Assembly: GCA_963513945.1 (NCBI GenBank)
Contig: OY740722.1
Coordinates: 9,451,628-9,515,627, forward strand
DNA length: 64,000 nt
Direction: 5' to 3'
DNA from: Hydrotaea diabolus
Lineage: Eukaryota; Arthropoda; Insecta; Diptera; Muscidae
The notes under the pieces are model-generated. The model ran no database searches. It had not been told where the DNA came from and was given only the letters and a program-made list of their open reading frames with translations. Below, in pieces: positions 32,415-44,956 of the stretch. Positions within the stretch are counted from its first letter, which is position 1, and every line of letters starts with the position of its first letter. A program made the position numbers and the translations under genes.

Positions 32415-33768
32415 CACTTGCCTACTTAGGCCAAGTGGCCGTTGGGTCATATTCTTCAGACGCATGACGGAAATAATGGTAGATTAAACATTGGAACTGT
32501 AAATCTGAATAATAGTACCTTGAATAATAGTACCGGCCTATGGTGACAATGTGTCCGCTACAAGAAGAAGATGTGCTGGTCAAAGAAGCACAATAGAGTT
32601 TGTCACGTGCAACTACAGTAAAAACTAATAATAGACATAATTCGTTAATTGCACGGCTGTATTTGATTCTTACATAAGAGACTTTTGGCATAGCAAAGTC
32701 GCAAATTATACCCAACAAGATCAGCAAAAAATGATTAGTGTTCATATCGAAATGCGAAAACGAATTGGACAATTTAGATAAAGACATCAGCACATCAAAG
32801 TGGTTTTAACAATTTAACAGGTCTTTCTAAAAAAAATTGCTGCGGTAACACGAAGGAATTTCAAGGTGTGCGAGAAGATAGGGTAATTTGAGAATCAAGG
32901 TTCACTAACAAGAATCTAACAAATTATATACGACGCCAACACATTTGAATCAGCTGTTCTCGCTTAACGAAGGTTCATATGCCGCTGAATTTCTTTTTGA
33001 ATTTGTTCAATTGGATGTTTGGACTCATGGATAATGCTGATGACAACGGCAAGCGGCATGAACTTGCAATAATAATTGACTGTATAGAATACGTTGCCAA
33101 AAAATTAGTGAATCAAACATCAATCATAAACTCATTGTGGTTGATATGTTATTGTTGTTTGGTTAGGAAAAGGGGCGAGAATGATAATGAGTGGTATTTT
33201 CCATCAGACGCAGGCCAATTTGCGGCGGTAACAAGGAGGAGTTTTAAGGTGTGCGAGAAAATAGGGAAGGATCATTGCCAAGGTTGTGCCCGCTACAAGA
33301 AGAAGTTGCGCCGGACAAAGGAACAAAAAATCGTTTAGTATATGCAACAATAGAAAAAACTCATAAGAGACATGGCTTATTCTTGGCATGGTGGTATTTT
33401 ATTATAATAATAGCGTCTTTTGGAGTAGCGAAGGCGCAAATTATGCCCAACATGGTCAGAAAAATACAGCAGTCTCTATAACGGAAATTGGCAACAGAAA
33501 ACATTGAAAATAGTAGGACAAAAGCCTATCATAAACTCTTTGTGGGTGATATGTTATCGTTGTTTGGTTAGGAAAACGGACGAGAATAATAATGAGTGGA
33601 ATTTTCTATTCCGCTACAAGAAGAAGCTGTGCCGCTCAAAGAAGCACAAGAGAGTTTGGCACTAATAATGGACAAGCCACATTAATGACATGGCTGCTTT
33701 TATTCCGATATAAGAGTCTTTTGGAGCATCAAAGTCGCAAACTATAACCAACAAGATCAGCAAAAAAA
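32415..33768. repeat. Repeat X block, U2
   Basis: Near-identical to U3. Shares acaacggcaagcggc and tgtatagaatacg variants with U3 against U1. Confidence 0.7.
32979..33338 (+). CDS. Hypothetical 119-residue frame in repeat X, U2
   Basis: Starts at an ATG and reads PLNFFLNLFNWMFGL, then DCIEYVAKKLVNQ, then INSLWLICYCCLVRKRGENDNEW, then AAVTRRSFKVCEK, ending in a Cys/Lys-rich KDHCQGCARYKKKLRRTKEQ. The composition is protein-like. The segment LWxICYxCLVRKxxENDNEWxF recurs, conserved, in several X fragments, including 27,560 and 57,370. I recognise no domain. It may be part of an unknown element's ORF or a chance frame in a repeat. Confidence 0.25.
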   Translation: MPLNFFLNLFNWMFGLMDNADDNGKRHELAIIIDCIEYVAKKLVNQTSIINSLWLICYCCLVRKRGENDNEWYFPSDAGQFAAVTRRSFKVCEKIGKDHCQGCARYKKKLRRTKEQKIV

Positions 33769-33784
33769 ACCAGAGCTTAAGTGA

Positions 33785-33991
33785 GTGAGTGTGTTACAAT
33801 GTGAAAGCCACTACAACAAACGATTAACACTCGAAATGCTGCACATTATGAGTACTCCAAATGAGCAGAGAATGAATTTTAAAACTGACGTTGATAATTC
33901 TGCTCAAAGCTATAGGAGTCTTATAAGAAAAACAAATAAAGAAAGAACAAAAAAAGTTCAACAAAGCAACGACGGTCAGTACATTTCTTAA
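33785..33991 (+). pseudogene. PLE-A endonuclease C-terminus, U3
   Basis: Same frame and sequence as the U2 copy. Confidence 0.75.
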
Positions 33992-34127
33992 CAACAAGAA
34001 ACTGAGGTACTCGCTACGGAGTTATTTTGTTTAATTTAGTTGTAAGTGTGGGCACAAATGTGTTTTGTTTTTACGTAATTTACATGTTCATTTGTTTTTG
34101 TATTTCCAATGAAATATCTTGTAGAAT

Positions 34128-34169
34128 CCAGATGATGTTCTTTAAAGAAGAACGAAATATCGAGTAAAG
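34128..34169 (+). ncRNA. Hammerhead-like motif of PLE-A in U3 (core mutated)
   Basis: Plus strand, same layout. The first block reads CAGATGA instead of CTGATGA, stem II is extended and perfect (GTTCTTT/AAAGAAGAAC), then GAAA, TATC. Stem I pairing is weakened. Probably inactive. Confidence 0.5.
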
Positions 34170-35031
34170 GGAAAAATTTAACAAAAAATAATAACCTTGG
34201 CCTCGTGCTCGATATAATAATTATTTAGTAAAAAAAAAATTATGTGAAAATTTCCGCTAACATAATCAAATTTAGCCATTAAAGGCATGGCTGTATTTGA
34301 TGATGATATAAGCGTCTTTAAGATTAGCAAAAAAGAGCAGTGTCCATAACATAACTGTGGTTTATTTAAACAATTAAATCACATCAATGCAGATTTAACT
34401 ATTAATCGAGAATGGTTTTTTAGATGCGCGAGAAGATAGGGAAATATGAGGATCATTACCCAAGGTTTGCTAAAAAGAACCTAACAACGAATAGACAATT
34501 TAGATTGTAGACATCATCACATCAATGCAGATTTAACTATTAATCGAGCCTTTCTAAAATAATTTTCTGCGGTAAAAAGAAGGGTTTTTTAGATGCGCGA
34601 GAAGATAGGGAAATATGATGATCATTACCCAAGGTTTGCTAAAAAGAACCTAACAACGAATAGATGATGTCAACACACAAGAATGTTCATGCTTAAGAAA
34701 AAGAGGGATATAGCTCCTATTTTTTTGTACTTTTTAAGGCGATAGAAAATTAAATTTCTACAATAAAAATATGTGAAAATTTTCCCTAGCCATGTCCCCA
34801 CTTACAAAAAAACCATGCTCTAAAAGCACAAAGTCTAATTGCCTCGTACTAGGTTAATGGATCGCGGAAGAATACATAACTGATGTTTCTATGATTTTTT
34901 CAAAATCCAATTTTGTCCTGCTCCGATATGAAATAAGAAAGGTTTTCAGATCTATATTTTTAAACATTAGGGAACGTAACTCGAGAAATACGGACCCGGG
35001 CAAATTTTTTACATAATTATTTTTCACATTG

Positions 35032-35870
35032 AACAGGGATTAATCGGCTCAAGACCTCTTGCATCTATATTTAAATAGAAGACAAGTTTTTAAGAAAATA
35101 GCAAAGTGACATTGATTTTAGTGGCTGCACACTGCTTTTATCATGATTTCGGGTCCGTGACAGCCCTCTTCAGAAAGCTTTGCTGCAATTGTTGAAAGTA
35201 AAACCGAACTCTATAAGGCTAGGCTCTCCCCAAACGAATGAGAACTACTGTTGCAAACATTACTTTTCAAGTTTTCTTCACACATTTGCCCACGAAAATA
35301 CAACTCACTCTTGCCACCTCTAAAGAGACTCCACATCGAGAGTCATCAACAGATTTCTTTTACAACGTGTGTGTGTGAGTTGTAAAAACAGTTTAGTTGA
35401 CTATCTCAATTTGTGCGACGTGCCGTGTATGTACGTATGTTTAGCTCGTTTGTTTTATTTCGGTCTGTTGCTTTTACACATTAAACAGGGATTAACCTGC
35501 TCAAGACCTCTTGCTTCTATATAAATAGAAGACAAGTTTTTAACAAAATGGCAAAGTGACATTGATTTTCGTCGCAGTACACTGCTTTTATCATGATTTC
35601 GGGTCCGTGACAGCCCTCTTCAGAAAGCTTTGCTGCAATTGTTGGAAGTAAAACCGAACTCTATAAGGCCAGGCTCTCCCCATACGAATGAGAACTACAG
35701 TTTTAAACCTTACTTTCATTGCCCACGAAAATACAACTCACTCTTGCCACCTCTAAAGAGACTCCACATCGAGACTCTTCAATAGATTTCTTTTACAACG
35801 TGTGTGTTTGTTGTAAAAAGAGTTCAGTTGACTATTTCAACTTGTGTGTCGTGCCGTGCATGTAAGTATG
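35032..35870. repeat. 410-bp repeat, U3, two tandem copies
   Basis: The first copy is complete apart from its first 50 bp. The second starts gtttagctcgtttg at 35,440 and has a small deletion near 35,717. The head-to-tail layout matches that at 15,639-16,201. Confidence 0.7.
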
Positions 35871-35884
35871 TTTAGCTTGAGCGA

Positions 35885-36500
35885 TTAATCCCTATAGAAA
35901 ACTTGCAGGAGTAACAATAACCGAACTTCAGAGCAAATCACCATCTAATATTTTACAACCTCAAATTTCTCTGCTTGTTTATAATATGTCTATAGATGTG
36001 AACAATGTTTCCTGTGTCCGTCTCAAAATTCGACCTTTTCTCTTGTGGTGTATTTATGATGCGTAACATTTCTAATGTAAAGTTTTTGTTGAAGTGCTCT
36101 GTCCATATTAAATATGTCAATGTGTTTGAAGTTTAGTGTGTGTCCGTTTTCTGCAAAGTGTGTCGCAAGAGCTAATTTTTGTAATGTCGTTTTATTTCTA
36201 AATCTAATGTAGATATTCTAGTTTGAGCATTTTTTTGTTTATTGCAGAGCAATGCATTCTGTATATAACATTTCCTCTCTACATTTTGTCAATCATTGTT
36301 TCCGTATTTAATAATAATTGTGGCACGTATGTCATAGGTTTGTAAGTCTTTTGCGTTGTTGCTTCCATTGTTATGCATTTCAGTTTTTTTATTTATGTTG
36401 ATCAAATTATTAAAAATATTTTCAGAGAATGAGTTCCATCATAACATTATTTAACATTCTGGTTGACATGAATGATAATTTATAGTTCGACCTGAAGCAG
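35885..36500 (-). pseudogene. PLE-B endonuclease region, U3
   Basis: Same segment with a further internal deletion of about 95 bp near 36,320. Confidence 0.6.
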
Positions 36501-36504
36501 TTGG

Positions 36505-37090
36505 TTTTTAATACCAGTCCAATTTCATCGTATGTCCTTGCCTTACGAGAAGGGTGTCCAAGTATCGTAAGCTACCATTCCGTTCAATTTCTACTGAGAA
36601 TTTAATCTGTCGAGGAAATTTTTTAAATTGGTCAAAGGTTTCTTGTATTGCACTTTCCTTTACTATTTCAAACAGGTCGTCAACGTATGTTGTAGGCATT
36701 CTTGGTTTACATTCTAAGTTAGAGAGACATTTTTCTAACAGTGATTCCATAGAAATATCAGCTACAATAGGTGAAGCTGACGAACTCACTGGAAGTTCAT
36801 TGTGTATATATGCGATTGTTGTATGTAAAATATCGATTTTTTTGACACAAAATTTCAATATCTTAAAAAATAATTTTTTCTTCATGTTGGTATGCTTTTC
36901 GATCTGTACCCAATTTTCTTTGATTATGTAAATTGTAAAGTCCACTGCGATACTCGGAAATAAAGATAATACGTCAAATGACATAATCTTTTCGTCATCG
37001 CATATCGCACTTTGGTTAATTCTATCCCTAAATTTCACGGCATCCCTTACATTGAATTCTGAATCAATTGTGAGTTATTTTCTTTTTTTT
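36505..37090 (-). pseudogene. PLE-B reverse transcriptase fragment, U3
   Basis: Nearly identical to the U1 copy, with one residue change (TIYII). Confidence 0.85.
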
Positions 37091-37312
37091 CAAGTTAAAC
37101 TAAATTGTCATAGCTATGAAGAACTGTCAAAAAAGTCGAGTTATATAAAGGTATGTTTAAAAATGGTTATGGAGCCTACATGGGTATTGGAGATCTATAA
37201 ACGTTTCGAAATGGGTTACGTTTTTCGCAGATGGTTCAGATCAATACCCCTTTAATGTATCTCCATTCGCACGTACTATCTATCGGAATCCGATTTCATG
37301 TTTAAAATGCCT

Positions 37313-37570
37313 ATATGTGATGAGCAAAATAGAAAGGGACCTAAGGTTAAACACCAGTTTTGTTCAGGCGAGCCATTTTAAAGATTAGGTGCCTTTCTAT
37401 TTGCGATTAGAATCGTCGACTTCACTTTCATAAAACGCGCATATCTCTGTGAGGGAACACTTTTGTGGCGTGGGATCGGTCTCATTCGATGCTCAGATGT
37501 TGTCCACATCAAAAAAATGAAAATTGATTTTTTTCCCCTTAGGTCCCTTTCTCTATGCGCTGTCACATAT
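37313..37570. mobile_element. Small inverted-repeat element, U3
   Basis: Full 258-bp form of the element. Confidence 0.55.
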
Positions 37571-38296
37571 GCTATTTCGAGTGGTTTTTCGTTTGAATTG
37601 AGTAACATGGTAGAGACACATACATTATAGAAAGTGCCTGCAATAAAATCTTAATGGTTTGAAAAACGTTTTTGGTTCTACCCCTGGCTGTTGGTTTTAG
37701 TGTTCCTGAAGATATTTTGTAAGAAATTTAGTAATACATGATCTTTTGGCAAAAACCGATATCGGGATTACGCAAAGTGTTTACGGCTGTGATAGGTAAA
37801 AACTTTGCTAACCGAGTTTTTTTTTATTTTTAACAAATGAACATATTTATTTTTTATGCAGATTTTGTATCAACTTTCCGCGATAAAAACGTTGAGAGCA
37901 GTTTTTCAACGACAAAAAAGAAAATAGTTTAAACAACCCAGGCAAAGCAAATAATACAATAACGAACAATTTGAAAACGAAGGCAACTCCTTTGACCAAG
38001 ATAAATAACGATTTTTATAAACTCTAACTGCCGACGGGTTAAGCCAGCCATGAAGAAAATACCTTCTTATAAAAAGAATATTTTCATGTTATCAACGCAA
38101 ACCGCTAAAAGGTTTAGCCAGCCTTGAAAATAATGAGCTGATACCAAGAAATATTTATAATATTATTTTATGTTTTTACTAAGATGTGGCGATTAGGTAA
38201 TAAGAAACGTGTACCTAGACTGTAACGCTCAACTTCTAATTTAAGATTTGTCTTTAATAAAACATAAAACCTAAACGAAACAAATGAAACTGTTTT

Positions 38297-39107
38297 ATTT
38301 TACTAATTAGAAACATAAATACTAGGGACATAAATACGTTTTATGCTGTAAAATAAAAAGTACTGAATGTTTTTGGACCAAATATTTTTTTTATATATTT
38401 ATTGATGTATATTTTATCCAAAAAGAATCTACTTACTCGAAATGTCGAAATGGCACTGGCCAATCGTCAATAGCTGCACGAACCTCGTCCATTGGAAAAT
38501 TGGCCACAGCTCGAACCAACGCAGTCTTAAGAGATCCAATGTTGGGGTATCTTTTGTGACAAACCTTGTCCTCTAAACAATTTGTAATTAAATGGGTCAA
38601 AATCTGGAATGCCTGAGGGCCATTCTTCAGAGGAAATGAGCGCTGGCAAATTGTTTCAAAGCCAGGCCTTGGACGTTTTAGCCTTATGGGCCGGCGCAGA
38701 AATCAATTTTCAATCCTACTTTTTCTTAAAGCTGCAGGCAATAAATGTCCGGTACGTCTTTTGAAATTCCCAAGTCTTTTTTAATGATTCGACTCATGGA
38801 CTTTTGAGTGATATTCATCTTACGGGCCATGATTTTCTGTTTTCGGAGCGGATTTCTGTGAATAATTGATTTAACGGCTTTGATGACATGCGGTGTTCGA
38901 ACAGAGCGTGTGCGGCCCGACCGGTGGCGGTCTTTTACATCTCCAGTCTCCTCAAACAGTTTTATGCATCGGTAGACAAACATGGGCTAATACCTAGTGG
39001 CCGGAGCGTTTTAAAAATTTCGCTTTTTTTCATTTCACACTTGATAAGCGATATTACAGCGATTCGGTTCTCATATCTGGTCACTCTATGATTAATATTG
39101 AAACAAT
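38297..39107 (-). pseudogene. Internally deleted Tc1/mariner transposase, U3
   Basis: Same as U2, including the shared small deletion. Confidence 0.8.
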
Positions 39108-39321
39108 TTATTAAAATGTACTACTGATTTTCTAGTTCCAATATATCCATATGATCCCATAGGAACTAAATGGTCAATAGTGTGACCATTGCTTAAAAAT
39201 TCCTAATGTAGGCAACAATTATTACAAAGAAGTAGTAAATCACTGGTTCCAGTGTCATTAGTGGAATCCCAAATGACAAGCACATATTAAATGTCTATTG
39301 CAGAAATCCTGACCCAACGGT

Positions 39322-40675
39322 CACTTACCTACTTAGGCCAAGTGGCCGTTGGGTCATATTCTTCAGACGCATGACGGAAATAATGGTAGATTAAACATTG
39401 GAACTGTAAATCTGAATAATAGTACCTTGAATAATAGTACCGGCCTATGGTGACAATGTGTCCGCTACAAGAAGAAGATGTGCTGGTCAAAGAAGCACAA
39501 TAGAGTTTGTCACGTGCAACTACAGTAAAAACTAATAATAGACATGGTTCGTTAATTGCACGGCTGTATTTGATTCTTACATAAGAGACTTTTGGCATAG
39601 CAAAGTCGCAAATTATACCCAACAAGATCAGCAAAAAATGATTAGTGTTCATATCGAAATGCGAAAACGAATTGGACAATTTAGATAAAGACATCAGCAC
39701 ATCAAAGTGGTTTTAACAATTTAACAGGTCTTTCTAAAAAAAATTGCTGCGGTAACACGAAGGAATTTCAAGGTGTGCGAGAAGATAGGGTAATTTGAGA
39801 ATCAAGGTTCACTAACAAGAATCTAACAAATTATATACGACGCCAACACATTTGAATCAGCTGTTCTCGCTTAACGAAGGTTCATATGCCGCTGAATTTC
39901 TTTTTGAATTTGTTCAATTGGATGTTTGGACTCATGGATAATGCTGATGACAACGGCAAGCGGCATGAACTTGCAATAATAATTGACTGTATAGAATACG
40001 TTGCCAAAAAATTAGTGAATCAAACATCAATCATAAACTCATTGTGGTTGATATGTTATTGTTGTTTGGTTAGGAAAAGGGGCGAGAATGATAATGAGTG
40101 GTATTTTCCATCAGACGCAGGCCAATTTGCGGCGGTAACAAGGAGGAGTTTTAAGGTGTGCGAGAAAATAGGGAAGGATCATTGCCAAGGTTGTGCCCGC
40201 TACAAGAAGAAGTTGCGCCGGACAAAGGAACAAAAAATCGTTTAGTATATGCAACAATAGAAAAAACTCATAAGAGACATGGCTTATTCTTGGCATGGTG
40301 GTATTTTATTATAATAATAGCGTCTTTTGGAGTAGCGAAGGCGCAAATTATGCCCAACATGGTCAGAAAAATACAGCAGTCTCTATAACGGAAATTGGCA
40401 ACAGAAAACATTGAAAATAGTAGGACAAAAGCCTATCATAAACTCTTTGTGGGTGATATGTTATCGTTGTTTGGTTAGGAAAACGGACGAGAATAATAAT
40501 GAGTGGAATTTTCTATTCCGCTACAAGAAGAAGCTGTGCCGCTCAAAGAAGCACAAGAGAGTTTGGCACTAATAATGGACAAGCCACATTAATGACATGG
40601 CTGCTTTTATTCCGATATAAGAGTCTTTTGGAGCATCAAAGTCGCAAACTATAACCAACAAGATCAGCAAAAAAA
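39322..40675. repeat. Repeat X block, U3
   Basis: Near-identical to U2. Confidence 0.7.
39886..40245 (+). CDS. Hypothetical 119-residue frame in repeat X, U3
   Basis: Identical in residues to the U2 frame. In U1 the same region is split by a frameshift (open only 27,137-27,367). Confidence 0.25.
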   Translation: MPLNFFLNLFNWMFGLMDNADDNGKRHELAIIIDCIEYVAKKLVNQTSIINSLWLICYCCLVRKRGENDNEWYFPSDAGQFAAVTRRSFKVCEKIGKDHCQGCARYKKKLRRTKEQKIV

Positions 40676-40691
40676 ACCAGAGCTTAAGTGA

Positions 40692-40898
40692 GTGAGTGTG
40701 TTACAATGTGAAAGCCACTACAACAAACGATTAACACTCGAAATGCTGCACATTATGAGTACTCCAAATGAGCAGAGAATGAATTTTAAAACTGACGTTG
40801 ATAATTCTGCTCAAAGCTATAGGAGTCTTATAAGAAAAACAAATAAAGAAAGAACAAAAAAAGTTCAACAAAGCAACGACGGTCAGTACATTTCTTAA
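40692..40898 (+). pseudogene. PLE-A endonuclease C-terminus, U4
   Basis: Same frame and sequence as the U2 copy. Confidence 0.75.
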
Positions 40899-41024
40899 CA
40901 ACAAGAAACTGAGGTACTCGCTACGGAGTTATTTTGTTTAATTTAGTTGTAAGTGTGGGCACAAATGTTTTTTGTTTTTACGTAATTTACATGTTCATTT
41001 GTTTTTGTATTTCCAATGAAATAT

Positions 41025-41076
41025 CTTGTAGAATCCAGATGATGTTCTTTAAAGAAGAACGAAATATCGAGTAAAG
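41025..41076 (+). ncRNA. Hammerhead-like motif of PLE-A in U4 (core mutated)
   Basis: Identical in layout and lesion (CAGATGA) to the U3 copy. Confidence 0.5.
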
Positions 41077-41964
41077 GGAAAAATTTAACAAAAAATAATA
41101 ACCTTGGCCTCGTGCTCGATATAATAATTATTTAGTAAAAAAAAAATTATGTGAAAATTTCCGCTAACATAATCAAATTTATCCATTAAAGGCATGGCTG
41201 TATTTGATGATGATATAAGCGTCTTTAAGATTAGCAAAAAAGAGCAGTGTCCATAACATAACTGTGGTTTATTTAAACAATTAAATCACATCAATGCAGA
41301 TTTAACTATTAATCGAGCCTTTCTAAAATAATTTTCTGCGGTAAAAAGAAGGGTTTTTTAGATGCGCGAGAAGATAGGGAAATATGAGGATCATTACCCA
41401 AGGTTTGCTAAAAAGAACCTAACAACGAATAGACAATTTAGATTGTAGACATCATCACATCAATGCAGATTTAACTATTAATCGAGCCTTTCTAAAATAA
41501 TTTTCTGCGGTAAAAAGAAGGGTTTTTTAGATGCGCGAGAAGATAGGGAAATATGATGATCATTACCCAAGGTTTGCTAAAAAGAAACTAACAACGAATA
41601 GATGATGTCAACACACAAGAATGTTCATGCTTAAGAAAAAGAGGGATATAGCTCCTATTTTTTTGTACTTTTTAAGGCGATAGAAAATTAAATTTCTACA
41701 ATAAAAATATGTGAAAATTTTCCCTAGCCATGTCCCCACTTACAAAAAAACCATGCTCTAAAAGCACAAAGTCTAATTGCCTCGTACTAGGTTAATGGAT
41801 CGCGGAAGAATACATAACTGATGTTTCTATGATTTTTTCAAAATCCAATTTTGTCCCGCTCCGATAAGAAATAAGAAAGGTTTTCAGATCTATATTTTTA
41901 AACATAAGGGAACGTAACTCGAGAAATACTGACCCGGGCAAATTTTTTACATAAATTTTTTTCA

Positions 41965-42385
41965 CATTGAACAGGGATTAATCGGCTCAAGACCTCTTGC
42001 ATCTATATTTAAATAGAAGACAAGTTTTTAAGAAAATAGCAAAGTGACATTGATTTTCGTGGCTGCACACTGCTTTTATCATGATTTCGGGTCCGTGACA
42101 GCCCTCTTTAGAAAGCTTTGCTGCAATTGTTGAAAGTAAAACCGAACTCTATAAGGCCAGGCTCTCCCCAAACGAATGAGAACTACTGTTGTAAACCTTA
42201 CTTTTCAAGTTTTCTTCACACAATTGCCCACGAAAATACAACTCACTCTTGCCACCTCTAAAGAGACTCCACATCGAGACTCTTCAATAGATTTCCTTTA
42301 CAACGTGTGTGTTTGTTGTAAAAAGAGTTCAGTTGACTATTTCAACTTGTGTGTCGTGCCGTGCATGTAAGTATGTTTAGCTTGA
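41965..42385. repeat. 410-bp repeat, U4
   Basis: Single copy whose left part resembles the first U3 copy and whose right part resembles the second, as expected from an exchange between tandem copies. Confidence 0.65.
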
Positions 42386-42394
42386 GCGACTAAT

Positions 42395-43170
42395 CCCTAT
42401 AGAAAACTTGCAGGAGTAACAATAACCGAACTTCAGAGCAAATCACCATCTAATATTGTACAACCTCAAATTTCTCTGCTTGTTTATAATATGTCTATAG
42501 CTGTGAGCAATGTTTCCTGTGTCCGTCTCAAAATTGGACCTTTTCTCTTGTGGTGTATTTATGATGCGTAACATTTCTAATGTAAAGTTTTTGTTGAAGT
42601 GCTCTGTCCATATTAAATATGTCAATGTGTTTGAAGTTTAGTGTGTGTCCGTTTTCTGCACAGTGTGTCGCAAGAGCTAATTTTTGTAATGTCGTTTTAT
42701 TTCTAAATCTAATGTCGATATTCTAGTTTTGAGCATGTTTTTGTTCATTGCAGAGCAATGCATTCTGTATATAACATTTCCTCTCTCCATTTTGTCAATC
42801 ATTGCTTCCGTATTAAAAAATAATTGTTTTAGTGAGGTATGTGTCGTTGGTGCCATTTAAATTTTTCTTGTATTCGTATTTCCGAATCTGCTAATCTTTC
42901 TGGCACGTATGTCATAGGTTTGTAAGTCTTTTGCATTGTTGCTTCCATTGTTATGCATTTCAGTTTTTTTATTTATCTTGATCAAATTATTAAAAATATT
43001 TTCAGGGAATGAGTTCCATCATAATATGTCTTTCATTTTAACGATGGTAGCATTGTGAAATTGTTTATCACTGATGTCAAGTACTCTTCTTACCACATTA
43101 TTCGCGGTATTCATTATTTAACATTCTGGTTGACATGAATGATAATTTATAATTCGACCTGAAGCAGTTG
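42395..43170 (-). pseudogene. PLE-B thumb and endonuclease region, U4 (most complete)
   Basis: Includes, at 43,026-43,115, coding for NTANNVVRRVLDISDKQF, which aligns with NTASNFINRVLSISDEEY of PLE-A and is deleted from U1-U3. An open frame at 42,443-42,625 carries the end of the endonuclease domain (LEMLRIINTPQEKR, AHSYRHIINKQ). Confidence 0.7.
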
Positions 43171-43171
43171 G

Positions 43172-43750
43172 TTTTTAATACCAGTCCAATTTCATCGTAT
43201 GTCCTTGCCTAACGAGAAGGGTTTCCAAGTATCGTATGCTACCATTCCGTTCAATTTCTACTGTGAATTTATTCTGTCGACGAAATTTTTTTAATTGGTC
43301 AAAGGTTTCTTTTATTGCATTTTCCTTTAGTATTTCAAACAGGTTGTCAACGTATGTTGTAGGCATTCTTGGTTTACATTCTATGCTAGAGAGACATTTT
43401 TCTAACAGTGATTCCATAGAAATATCAGCTACAATAGGTGAAGCTGACGAACTCACTGGAAGTTCATTGTGTATATATGCGATTGTTGTATGTAAAATAT
43501 CGATTTTTTTGACACAAAATTTCAATATCTTAAAAAATAATTTTTTCTTCATGTTGGTATGCTTTTCGATCTGTACCCAATTTTCTTTGATCATGTAAAT
43601 TGTAAAGTCCACTGGGATACTCGGAAATAAAGATAATACGTCAAATGACATAATCTTTTCGTCATCGCATATCGCACTTTGGTTAATTCTATCCCTAAAT
43701 TTCACTGCATCTCTTACATTGAATTCTGAATCAATTGTGAGTTATTTTCT
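43172..43750 (-). pseudogene. PLE-B reverse transcriptase fragment, U4
   Basis: Same frame with SIPVDF and the catalytic motif changed to YVDN (D to N), plus several other substitutions. Dead, and the most diverged of the four. Confidence 0.85.
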
Positions 43751-43971
43751 TTTTTTCAAGTTAAACTATATTGTCATAGCTGTGAAGAACTGTCAAAAAA
43801 GTCGAGTTATATAAAGGTATGTTTAAAAATGGTTATGGAGCCTACATGGGTATTGGAGATCTATAAACGTTTCGAAATGGGTTTCGCAGATGGTTCAGAT
43901 CAATACCCCTTTAATGTATCTCCATTCGCACGTAATATCTATCGGAATCCGATTTCATGTTTAAAATGCCT

Positions 43972-44229
43972 ATATGTGATGAGCAAAATAGAAAGGGACC
44001 TAAGGTTAAAAACCAGTTTTGTTCAGGCGAGCCATTTTAAAGATTAGGTGCCTTTCTATTTGCGATTAGAATCGTCGAATTCACTTTTATTAAACGCGCA
44101 TATCTCTGGGAGGGAACACTTTTGTGGCGTGGGATCGGTCTCATTCGATGCTCAGATGTAGTCCACATCAAAAAAATGAAAATTGATTTTTTTCCCCTTA
44201 GGTCCCTTTCTCTATGCGCTGTCACATAT
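43972..44229. mobile_element. Small inverted-repeat element, U4
   Basis: Full-length form with scattered substitutions. Confidence 0.55.
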
Positions 44230-44956
44230 GCTATTTCGAGTGTTTTTTCGTTTGAATTGAGTAACATGGTAGAGACACATACATTATAGAAAGTGCCTGC
44301 AATAAAATCTTAATGGTTTGCAAAACGTTTTTGGTTCTACCCCTGGCTGTTGGTTTAAGTGTTCCTGAAGATATTTTGTAAGAAATTTAGTAATACATGA
44401 TCTTTTGGCAAAAACCGATATCGGGATTACGCAAAGTGTTTACGGCTGTGATAGGTAAAAACTATGCTAACCGAGTTTTTTTTTTATTTTTAACAAATGA
44501 ACATATTTATTTTTTATGCAGATTTTGTATCAACTTTCCGCGATAAAAACGTTGAGAGCAGTTTTTCAACGACATAAAAGAAAATAGTTTAAACAACCCA
44601 GGCAAAGCAAATAATACAATAACGAACAATTTGAAAACGAAGGCAACTCCTTTGACCAAGATAAATAAGTATTTTTATAAACTCTAACTGCCGACGGGTT
44701 AAGCCAGCCATGAAGAAAATACCTTCTTATAAAAAGAATATTTTCATGTTATCAACGCAAACCGCTAAAAGGTTTAGCCAGCCTTGAAAATAATGAGCTG
44801 ATACCAAGAAATATTTATAATATTATTTTATGTTTTTACTAAGATGTGGCGATTAGGTAATAAGAAACGTGTACCTAGACTGTAACGCTCAACTTCTAAT
44901 TTAAGATTTGTCTTTAATAAAACATAAAACCTAAACGAAACAAATGAAACTGTTTT

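Larger units (their letters stand above)
27798..33768. repeat. Macro-repeat U2 (about 5.97 kb)
   Basis: Its left half shares deletions with U1 (hammerhead break and the ccaattttttgcatc join). Its right half shares a mariner deletion and X variants with U3, so it appears recombinant. Confidence 0.9.
33769..40675. repeat. Macro-repeat U3 (about 6.9 kb)
   Basis: Keeps the PLE-A 3' end with its hammerhead-like motif and two tandem 410-bp repeat copies, which makes it the longest unit. It lacks about 95 bp inside the PLE-B endonuclease region near 36,320. Confidence 0.9.
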
